64,000 nucleotides of DNA from assembly GCA_029641185.1 (NCBI GenBank), contig JAPWGK010000009.1:942501-1006500 (forward strand), read 5' to 3'. The translations under genes and the position numbers were made by a program. This document shows, in pieces, positions 23,101 through 33,153 of the stretch (the first letter of the stretch is position 1; each line of letters begins with the position of its first letter). This stretch comes from Pseudofabraea citricarpa (taxonomy: Eukaryota > Ascomycota > Leotiomycetes > Helotiales > Dermateaceae). The notes beneath the pieces were generated by a model. It was given only the letters and a program-made list of their open reading frames with translations, did not search any database and was not told the origin of the DNA.

Positions 23101-26100
23101 GAGCGCTCAACAACAGGAGATATGATTTCGTGGACCGCGCGAGTGATTGCTGATCTCATGATCTCTTGAAGACGAGCTTGATTCACGACGTCGTTTGGAG
23201 GAGGATAAACAAGTAATGGTCCAAGGTCTGGGATAGAGGACGTGATGTCTTGAGGGGAAAACCTGCCACTAACAACTGCACCTCCCATACCGTTGAGAGA
23301 TAAATTATCAAACCTATCCAAGGCTTCGGATGTCATTGGCTCTGTGACTTCCTCGACAGGCGGTGCGCGAGTCATAATATCGGTGGAGGGCTCGATACTC
23401 TTATGGTCTAGATTCAGCCCCTTGCAAAGAACTTCTATTTCAAACTTCAAGTTGAGCTTCAGCTCAGCGTGATGGTAGAGTTCGATGAGCAGATGAATGA
23501 TGTCCATAAGCCAGGGATTTGGGGGTTTAAAAACCGTGGAATGTTCTCCTTGGATGAGAACCTTGCATACAAATGGTATGACGACGATCAAGCGCTGACT
23601 ATCGAAAGCTTCCAGAAGTAATTGCTTGAAGGCAATATTTCGGTGTTTGATAGGCTTATCTCGGGCAAGGGTCAGCGAGCCTAGCCAACCTCCAAGGTTC
23701 TTCAAATGTGTTCGCTCGACTGATGATTGCATTGTGGTTTCGGCATTGAGCATGCGGATGACACTGACATAGGTCTCTCGTAGCACTTCCGACCAGAGTG
23801 CTTTGTTACCAAAATGCTTTACAAGATCAAGATAAAGTTCATGGTAATTCGGCTGCATTTTTGCGCGCTCTTCGACCAGATGGCCGGCAAACCACTGTTG
23901 ATGTTTGTCGTCAATGACATCTTTCAACTCCTTGAACTTGGCTTCTAGATTTCTCTCGGTAATGTTGTTCAAGACGAACAAGACCTTTTCTTGGGTGTCC
24001 TCGTTTGGATTTTCATACATATTGTTGTATGGTGACGGGTCCACATCCAGACAGGTGAACGGTGCCGCAGTAGGTTCAGCTGCTAGCATATCATCGATGC
24101 CGTTGGTGATATTGCCACCGTTGATCATATCCCCGTGAACCATGCTACCAAGACTATTATGCGCCAATTCCTCCTGTTCTTCACGAACAACTTCCTCAGC
24201 TTTGTTCCATGCTTCAGTACCATGAAGACCAGGGATTTGCAACAGCTGCTTGCAGAACGCAGGCCACTCTCTGAGGCGAGAGAATAACTGCATTAAGGCT
24301 TGCAAGCCAAATTTGTACATTGACTCATCCGGTGTGTGGTCGCGAACAGCTTCGAGAATCATGCCAAGGCCTATTTCTAATGGAATAGAATCAATCAATT
24401 TGTGAGAGATAATGCCACCAAACAGGACTGCAGTTGTCGCAAGAGCTTCGAGAGGATAAGTACCGTATAGATTGTACTCATCAAACAACCCATGGATCAT
24501 ACAAGCAAATACGTCCTGGTCAGAAGGATCACGAGAATGTTTGTATTTATCAAGTGCTTCAACAACATTCCGGACCTGAAGATCTTCGCTGTACATTCTC
24601 TTGTAGTGCTCCTCCATCTTCGCATTTGCCTCTTGTGGTAAGGAGTTCCGGTCTTGCCCGTTGGCGTCAATGATGTCGTCGTAGCCCTCCCCATAGTTGA
24701 TGAGTCGAGGATATGCAGTGATACAGGCTCGTTGAACCATTATCAACTCTTGTAGAGGCTTTTTCGGAAGCAAGCTCTCTAGAATGTTGAGCATGGCGGA
24801 GATGGTCTTGACGGGAAGCATCACACTGTAAAGCTGTTCTGGATTAGTCTGACTACGCTGCCCTTCGAGCTCATGCTTTGCCTTGATATTCAAGAAGGTA
24901 AGCAGCGCCTGAGACAGATCCTGAGGTCGTCCAGAGTTTATCTCGGCCCATCTGTCAAGATCCAAGAACCCTCTCGCATGCGCTAGTGCTGCCAGGTCCA
25001 GCCCGAAGCCATTGAGCATAGTCATCAAATCGGCAAGCCATTCATGCCTGATGGCGTGATCGAGTATGGTCGGGAGCTCTAAAGGTGCCTTAGCATGTGC
25101 CTCGACAAGGTTCTGTACGACCCAGAGTTTGTCCTTGCGCCACAGGCCTTCCAAAACGAAGTCGTAGTTGGGATCTATCTTGAAAAGGAACCGATCGAAA
25201 AGGTTATTGACAGTCTCCTTTGCTAACTCGGGCCAAGGCTTTGGTACACCGAAGGCTGCGACCAAGAACATATCCAAGTTTGGGACGACAACTTCTTGGA
25301 ATAGTCTCTTCGCTTCTACAGAATCTGATGCGTTGTTGGATTGCAGCGCAACCTGGAACATTGCCGTCAGAGCTACTACTGATACCAGTGTATGTCTTAC
25401 ACAACTTGAAGCCCGCTCTATAATGGCAGGGTTTGAGTCCGCGAAGTCTTCCACTGTGAAGGATGGGATAAATCCAGGAATGGTTGTTGCATCAAGCTGA
25501 TTAGGACTTAAAGATGCAAAGGCACTGATGAATGACAATTGAGCTTCAGAGTTGTGCCAGATGCCACCCCACATCTGCTGGATATCAAGCTTATCATCAA
25601 CTGCCAAAGGTTTCAATGCCTCATAAAGTGCCAAAAAGTGCTCACGAGAAACGACCAGATTCTCCTGATCGAAGTGAGCAATGACGTTCTGCCAGTTGAA
25701 ATCCCTCGCAACCTCTTTGCGAAGGCTGTTGACCAGGATACTTGGAGAGAATGAGGGCGTTCGGCTGATTGCTGTGTAAAGTAGGGCGGCTGCCACTTGC
25801 TCCTCGTCTAGTCTAATGTTCCCAACTTTACGGAGATAGTTTCGACATGTTTCCTCATCTGCGGTAACTGCGGTCCCAATCGCCTTGATTCCCAAAGCCA
25901 GCGTATTCTGATTGCCCAAGCACACCAAAAGAAAGAGCGCTGCTAGTACTTCTGTGGCTGGCGCATCTTGATTCAATTGCTTGCCTCGCCAAGTCACTGC
26001 CATAACAAGATCGCGCTTAGCGCCATCATCAAAGTTTGGAGGATGCTCTTGTATAAGCCGATCTATGATTGTGGCGAGAATATTTGGTGGGAGATTCGGA

Positions 26101-26848
26101 TGGCTTCGATCGTAGAGGCATTCTAGGAATTTCGTGTAGTTCGCGGCCAGGATGGCGTCCGCTGTATCTTATGAGCAACACGAACTATGATTGGTAGTGA
26201 TTAAAAAACTTACCCTTTGTTTTTAAGTCTGATCTTGAACCAGTTTTGAATGCCAATGCTAGTGTTGTCTTCTCGAGCGCATCTAGCTTGAAGTGTTCCA
26301 TAAAGGTTGAAAGGTCAAAATCGCGGAACAGATCTTCATTGGCCGTCTCAATGGACTCCGCAATCTTTCCAGCTTGATCAACATCGTGAGTTATCTTGGC
26401 GAGTTCACTGACAAGTATCTGATAGTTTGCTAAAGGACCATTGGATGGCGATCTGTTGAGAGAAAAGATATGGGAAGCATTGCCAACCACAAGACGGCTG
26501 AAGTATTTCTGGAACACTTCCATACCGTTTTCATCGATCAGCTACGGAACATTATTATTAGTATTTGCCGCCCATGCTACGCGCCAATCCTCATACCTTT
26601 CTGATCTGTTCAGCTTGCTGTTCCCACTTCGTCCGATCTTTGTCTTCCTTGATGGTGCTGAGGAGTAGATAGACCTGGGCAACGGCGATCCTGGTGACAG
26701 AATTCGTGCCGGTAGGACTGTCGGTACTAGGGCTAGCGCCTGCACTGAAGGCACCGTGATGGGAGCCGTGAGGAGAGTGGCTTATTCCTGTGATAATGGT
26801 CTGCTGCGCTGGCGAAGGTGTGAAAGTCCCCCCTCTTGGGTTGACCAT
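20148..26848 (-). CDS. NOT1: CCR4-NOT complex scaffold subunit NOT1
   Basis: Four exons (26848-26597, 26541-26214, 26161-20238, 20186-20148) encode 2180 residues. Not1 is the scaffold of the CCR4-NOT deadenylase, which shortens mRNA poly(A) tails and affects transcription. Visible parts are a disordered N-terminus (HSPHGSHHGAFSAGASP); a HEAT-rich N-terminal half; a MIF4G-type region at about 900-1110 (EKVLFVLNNITERNLEAKFK), which in homologues binds Caf1; a DUF3819 helical bundle at about 1180-1330 (VHEIISPVVERSVTIAAIST), which binds the Caf40/CNOT9 subunit; and the C-terminal NOT1 superfamily homology domain at about 1610-2180 (QMPDPLQPGLKVD, FFELPFVKSAPEV) that docks Not2-Not5. The last exon is only 13 codons (VGDRFAALAQRV-stop). 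If the 51-nt final intron is retained, the frame runs on to a different 16-residue ending. Confidence 0.96.
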
Positions 26849-27727
26849 CGAAGATGTGTGTAATCAGGCGCAGACCTACTCGCGGAGAGCGGCCTCTCGA
26901 TGATGAAGTTGGTGGAGGTGGACTATTCGGCAGGTACAGACATCCAGGAATTAGGAGGATTACGATGGTATAGCGGAGCGGAGTTGACGTCGATGGTGAA
27001 TAGATGTTGATGGAAAATCGAAGGTGAGCCTGAGCCAGCGTGGTCGCGAGCGATTCTTCGGCTACGAACCTCAGAGGCGGCTCTGCAAGCTACGATACCG
27101 TCCTAGCGCTAGGCGCTAGATCCTTGCAGCATCAGCGCCGTGGTTTGTTCACGTGTCAACATCTGGATTCTGGAATCTGGATTCTGGAGTGCGGAGCGAA
27201 GTTCTCGAGCGTTGTCTCTTGTTCTCTCTCTAAGGTTGTCTCGCTCTCTCTTACCTGCTCCCGCATTCTCCCTTTGCGCCTTCGGGCTCTTCCTTGTCTT
27301 GGCTACGGCTGCTACTTACAGAGTACCCAATCTGCATCAATTGCATATCGGCCCTTGCCATGTTACCACCTGCAGGTACCACTGCCGCTGCTCCATCTTT
27401 TACCCATGTTGGAAGACAGAAGAGCTACGGCAACACAAGGATCTGGGATCAATTCAAGTAAAGTCCTGCTTTGTCTTTTACCTAGCACACATCTATACTA
27501 GTACTATACACCAGGTTTTGTTATTTACAGCGATGGCGAGCACGCTGACAAGTATTCAAGTTGGCGCTCTACTCATCCTTTCTTTTTTTTATTTATGTTC
27601 TGCAAGCCTAACCAATGTGACATGTTTTTCTTTTTCTTTTTCTCGAATGCTCTTATACTCAAGGACAGTGCTCTTATGGCAGCTACAACAGCATAACACT
27701 CCCTCCTTCTAAGCAAAGAACATATGG

Positions 27728-27753
27728 CTTCTTCTTCTTCTTCTTCTTCTTCT
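27728..27753. repeat. CTT trinucleotide microsatellite
   Basis: About eight consecutive CTT units, preceded by GG and followed by CTG. Confidence 0.9.
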
Positions 27754-27903
27754 CTGTCTTCATCTCCCGTTTCTTGTTTTTCTTGATAAACAACAGGCCA
27801 CAGTCCAAACCAATACGTAGTTAAGCAATCCGATGCAACCTCGCTCCATAATTGAATCGTGGCGAACTGTTGTTGTTTCAATGCGCTCAATACATTTATT
27901 GAC

Positions 27904-27909
27904 CACGTG
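27904..27909. promoter_or_regulatory. CACGTG hexamer upstream of F-BAR gene
   Basis: Context CCACGTGATG, 285 bp before the start codon. Candidate bHLH site; see the finding on recurrence. Confidence 0.35.
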
Positions 27910-28193
27910 ATGTAATTCGTGCGGAGGCGTCGCGTCTCCCATGGCAACGATATCAACAAACGAGCGGGCTTAATCTTGGACCTCTACTACTCCACTCCAT
28001 AACTCAGACCCTAGCGATTAACACTGGCTGAACGTCCTCCATTACATTCCTTCTTCTAGTTCCATCACTTCTCTCGACACCGGCTCTCCATAGTGCATTC
28101 CAAGTCAACTGGGAGGAACTTTAAAACTTTCCTGGGACGTTACTCCAAAAGCCGCTCAGAGGAAATCGTCAACAAGTCAACAAAGTGGGCATC

Positions 28194-31093
28194 ATGCCCG
28201 GCACAGTATCAGATGGACCATCGGTCGCCTTAAGCTTCGCCAACAACTTCTGGGGCAAAGATGATGCTGGAGTTGATCCATTGCTCTCGCGCATGCACAG
28301 CGCAAAGCTGACTTGCGATGAGCTGAAGAGTTTCTACACCGGTGCGTTACCATAGCCCAGTTCGTCGCTTCCAGCACAAATACTGACCTGATAATAGCTC
28401 GCTCTGGCATCGAAGAAGAATATTCTCGTAAGCTATTGCAGTTATCCCGCAAAGCACTGGGATCCCAGGAGGCCGGCACATTAAGAACTTCATTGGATGT
28501 ACTTCGAGGCGAGGTTGAGCAGATGGGAAAGGCACATCAGAACATTGCAGCACAGATGAAGACAGAGCTTGAGGAGCCGCTGGCGGCCTTTGCGGGAGCA
28601 ATGAAAGAGCGACGCAAGATTGTTCAAGGTGGAGTCGAAAAACTTCTGAAAGTGAAGATCCAACAAACACAGCAAGTCAACAAGGTACGCAACCTTATCA
28701 CATTACTTGCTTAGACGCTAACAACGATAAGACACGCGATCGTTATGAACAAGAGTGCTTGAAGATCAAAGGCTACCTGGCTCAAGGTCATATGGTTATG
28801 GGTCAAGAAGAGAGAAAGAACAAAGCAAAGCTTGAAAAGACACAGATTAATCTTGCGACATCGAATACCGAGTACGAGACGGCGGTTAAAATCTTGGAAG
28901 AGACTACAGGACGATGGAACCGAGACTGGAAGGCTGCCGCAGATAAATTCCAGGACCTAGAAGAGGAGCGACTTGATTTCACCAAGAGTAGTCTGTGGAG
29001 CTTTGCCAACATTGCATCAACAGTTTGTGTCAGTGACGATGCGTCTTGCGAGAAGGTTCGCCTCTCTCTTGAGAGTTGCGAGGTCGAAAAGGATATTATC
29101 GGGTTTATCAAGGATCGTGGTACCGGTCAAGAAATCCCTGATCCACCCAAGTATATCAACTTCTGTCGTGGGGACGTAAGCGATACAGAATCACAGTCTT
29201 CGGAGGACGACAGCTATTCAGTAGCCCAATTTCAACGAACTATCAATCCTGCTTACCGAAGCTCATCACCTCAGCCTTCGACTTATGAGTCTCACCACGA
29301 TCCACAGTCCTCTCTCGTACGAGACATGGGCCTACAACAACCGGATACTCCACCTAGTCGTGAAGCAACACTAACTCCACAGAAGGCTACTGCTGATAGA
29401 TCTAGGCCTCCACAACTTGACTACCAACAGCAACCCAGTAGACTCTCATACGAGCAAACGCAACATGGTCCTTTGGCAGCCGTTCCCCACGATCCTTATC
29501 CAATGGATGGTATGACTATGCTCTGTCGAACTGGTCCCACTTCTGACAGAAGTTCAGCACACAGTCCTATGAGACCATCCAGCCGAGACTCCCAGAGTGA
29601 TTACTCTAATCCAACTTCATTCTCTAGTCAAGAGCCGCCTAGCGGTAAGACTTCTCCAATCAAGCAAAACCCCGGTCCACCACCCGAAAAACAGATTTTG
29701 AAGAAGAAGAGCGGCTTCTTCCAAGGTCACAGTCCTTTCAGAAGAAAAAGTAACAAAGACAAAGATCATCCCCCGATCACAACACCTTCAAGCAGAAACA
29801 CTTGGTCCGCGAGAAGCACTGCTCAACAACAAAACACTCCCTCTCGACGTCCTCAAATGTATGGTCAGGAGTCACAATCACAGAATATGATCAGCGACCG
29901 ACCCAGTCGCAGCCCAGAGCCAATTGATCCTAGAGCCAATCTTCAACTAAATATAGGGAACAATGTTTTCGATGTTGCAACGCCAGATAGGGCGCGCAAG
30001 AATTCTCAAGTTGCTGCAAGTCAGGAGCAGGAAGACCTGGATCCCATAGCACAAGCATTGGCTGAGCTTAAGGGGGTAACGAAGGCGTCCTCAACTCGCA
30101 TTTCAGCCGATAAATATCATGGAATTGCGACCCCAGCTCCCGGCTCTACTCCTAACTCTCGTGCTGTCCCTGCTCCTATGGCCAATGGTGCCTTAATGGC
30201 AGGGATGCGAGGCACGCCGCCACCTTCTTATGATCAGCCAATGCAGAGACTTGGTGCACCACAACCAGCATTCACATCAAAGGCTATGCAGCAAACTCGA
30301 CAGAAATATGTCGACCAGACACAAACAATGTTTAGCCAGCAAAATCGACCAGAGTCTCGAGGTGGGTATGGCTCAGGCCCTCAATCTCGTCCAGGCACAA
30401 GAGGCAATGACATGCCCAGAGCTACATCGCCTGCTCCTCCACGTAGTGTCTCTCCGCGACCTGGAATGCAAGCCGAAGCAAGACAGTCATACCGATCCGC
30501 ATCTCCTAACCCATATGCCGGAAGCCAACGCCGTCCACAATCAGAAGCTCAAAAGCGGGGCTCTGACCAAGGTTATTACCGTCATAACTCTGCCAGTGAT
30601 ATCAAGCGTGCGATATCTCCAGCGCCTTTCCGTGATGAACGTCCAAACAGCAGTCATGTTAATAATGAGATGTCTATGCAACTTGCACAGCCATCAGAAG
30701 ATGGTTATGGCTCACAAAATAGCCGTCATGGTGGACGACAAGGCTCTACTTCAAGGCCCATGACTTACTATGGAGGTCAAGGACAAGTAACGGCGGCTTC
30801 TCGACAGCGAAGCAAGAGTGTTGCAGACGTTAGACAATTTAATAGAGAAGGACGACCCATCCTTCATTTCTGTAAGTTCCCTGACTCTGACGACAAGTTT
30901 TAAACTAACCACAAGATTCTCAGCACGGGCTATGTATATGTACCAGGCTGCCATTCCTGAGGAGCTGAGCTTTGCAAAGGGAGATATTCTTGCCGTTCTA
31001 AGACTTCAAGACGACGGCTGGTGGGAGGCGGAGGTGGCTGGAAAGAATGGAAGGCCAGGTCTGGTACCAAGCAATTACCTTCAGAACTGTTAA
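28194..31093 (+). CDS. CDC15: F-BAR and SH3 protein of the Imp2/Cdc15 cytokinesis family
   Basis: Four exons (28194-28341, 28398-28684, 28732-30871, 30924-31093) encode 914 residues. Cdc15/Imp2 (Hof1 in budding yeast) proteins link the plasma membrane to the actomyosin ring and septum. The N-terminal F-BAR domain (about 10-290) shows SVALSFANNFWGKDDAGVDP, YTARSGIEEEYSRKLLQLSR and ERLDFTKSSLWSFANIAS. A long disordered Ser/Pro/Gln-rich middle (about 300-850) has many SP and RxxS sites, the usual phospho-regulated region. The C-terminal SH3 domain (about 858-914) is clear: ARAMYMYQAAIPEELSFAKG, DDGWWEAEVAG and GLVPSNYLQNC. Intron 3 separates the SH3 exon from the rest. The gene symbol follows the fission-yeast paralogue pair and could equally be imp2. 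Confidence 0.9.
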
Positions 31094-31658
31094 TTTTGCA
31101 CGGACAGTCCAATCTTGGAAATACTTAACCTGTCTATAATCATGCTCAGAGTTGTGTTCTTAGGTTTTTCTACGTTTGAGAGTTTAGCGTTGGATGCTTG
31201 TTTATGTCTGTGTTGTATATGTCATCGACCGATTGATATGCAATTAAAGGAGACGATTATTATTGAGAGAATGCAAAGCGATTTCACTTCACTAATGGTT
31301 TTTCGATTTCTGGCTTGAGCTAGAAGACCAACACGGCATTAAATCAAATTCTGCAGCTCAATATACACACGCCGAAACGAAGGACAAGAATATATATTAA
31401 CGAGAGTGAGTACAACAAATGTAGTAGTAATGAACAGCTTTGAATAATATTCTAATATTGAAATACCATCATGTCGTCAAAGTAGTTGCAGTAAGTGGAC
31501 TGTCTTTTTCTGATTCTGCATGTGATCGGGGGTTGCGGTGACGACATGGGCCAAAATTATCTGGGGAAAGCTGGAGCTCAACAAGAACTTTCAAACGCCA
31601 AAAGAGATCCCTCTCCCAAATTTACAATCAATTCTCTGCTAGGCGGAGCTGGCCAACA
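31094..31658. other. Intergenic region
   Basis: 3' flank of the F-BAR gene, then the AT-rich seipin promoter. No gene seen. Confidence 0.5.
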
Positions 31659-32967
31659 ATGGTAAGTACTTAATATCATAATCCGGCCCGTACAAATCTA
31701 AGAGTAAAACGAAATTGATTTTGGCTAGGATTTGATCAAAAGGCCATATAATGCGGCGACGTCGAAGCCGGCTCAGAAGACGTACCTGAACACGATCCTG
31801 TTCATGACCACGTCTGCGATCCTCCTCGCTATCGCAGTAACTGCCTACGTGCTATTCTACTTCAACTATGTTCCGCAAACAAGTATTGAACGTGTAATCC
31901 ATCTGCAATACGGGTATTGTTTTGCCCCTCCCTCAATGATCAGGACCTCTCTAACTGACGAGAATAGAGATGGACCACATCCGTATGGGACCGCAAAGTT
32001 AGATTCGTCGCTCATCTCGCAGCAAGCCTACGATATCTCCCTCTCGCTGTCCCTCCCTCGGTCGCCGCGCAATGTCGCAGCTGGCAATTTCATGCTCTCC
32101 CTTTCCCTGCTCTCGCCGAGTTATATCCCACCACAACCTATCGCGGCACCTCCCCTCTCGAGGGAAACCAACCTCGGTCCTCTTACAGCCCCGAATCCCG
32201 CAGATGTCCTGCACATCTCGCGGCGGCCTGCGATCCTCAGATATGAATCGGCGCTCATATCCTATAGCTCTCGTCTCGCCGCGCTGCCGTTGTATATCCT
32301 AGGTCTGCGGCGCGAAGCGGAAACACTCGATGTAGCGATGGCTGAGAGCATCGTGTTCCCGCGAGGCTGGAAGAACGTGCCGGGATTCGTGCTGTTAGAA
32401 TTGCAGGCCGGTCAAGATGTCCAGGTATATGAAGTGCGGATCCGGTTCACGGCACGGTTTGAGGGAATGCGTTGGCTGATGTACAACCATCGCCTCTTGT
32501 CGTTGCTGGTCTTCACGGGCGCGTTCTGGAGCGCTGAAGTCATCTTTACCTTGGTTGCCTGGCTGGCATTGCGATGGATCTTTAAACCATCTCCGCTCAA
32601 GCCTTCCAAGGGAGTCAAGACTGAAGGAAATGGAGATGTGAAGGTCAAGAAAGAAGAGGAAACGACGGCGACCGAACCTGATATGTCGGATACACCGAGG
32701 AATTTCCCAACTTATGGACGACAGCAACCGTTGAGGTTCGTACCAAAGATCAAGAATGAAGGTGAAAGCGAGGAGTATGTGCTAGATGAAACCACCATCC
32801 AGCCACTTGCTGCTGAGGCAGACGATGAAGAGGATGGTGACTATGCAGAGTTTGGTGCTGCAGGAGGGTTTAGAGATTCGGGTGTGGGCACCAGCTTTTC
32901 TGAAGCAGGTAGCAATCGTGGGGTTCCAAGGAGGAGATCAAAAGGTGGTAGAAATCCCGGTCCTTGA
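31659..32967 (+). CDS. Seipin, lipid-droplet assembly protein
   Basis: Exons 31659-31661, 31729-31913 and 31968-32967 encode 395 residues. Seipin is an ER membrane protein at ER-lipid droplet contacts that organises droplet formation. The seipin fold is visible: a first membrane helix (ILFMTTSAILLAIAVTAYVL), a lumenal beta-rich domain (SLISQQAYDISLSLSLPRSP, then VPGFVLLELQAG and VYEVRIRFTARFEG), a second membrane helix (LLSLLVFTGAFWSAEVIFTL) and a disordered acidic cytosolic tail. Exon 1 is the ATG alone, followed at once by GTAAGT. Unspliced, the ORF stops after four codons, and the next in-frame ATG (31804) lies within the first membrane helix. The second intron (54 nt, donor GTATTG) is itself in frame without a stop, so its retention would insert 18 residues. 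I call it an intron because related seipins run directly from QYG to DG. Confidence 0.87.
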
Positions 32968-33153
32968 AATCGATGAGGTGGAGTTAGTTAGGGGCAAGTT
33001 AGGATTTTGATACCCGGGTTATGTTTGTACACATTAGAATTAAGTTATGGATGGGATGGGATAGGAATCAGTGCAATGGAGTCACATATGGCATATGATT
33101 TAAACAAGAGAAAATTGTAATTTGTGAATGGACTCTTGATTTATTTAGTATTC

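Larger units (their letters stand above)
26849..28193. other. Divergent intergenic region NOT1 / F-BAR gene
   Basis: Holds both promoters. It contains a CTT microsatellite (27728-27753) and two CACGTG hexamers (27150-27155, about 300 bp from the NOT1 start; 27904-27909, about 290 bp from the F-BAR start). Open frames on the plus strand at 27040-27712 are low complexity (Ser/Leu/Cys) and not convincing. Confidence 0.5.

Noticed and set aside
27040..27712. Two overlapping plus-strand frames upstream of the F-BAR gene
   Set aside because: Low-complexity Leu/Ser/Cys composition, no domain, and they lie in a shared promoter region.
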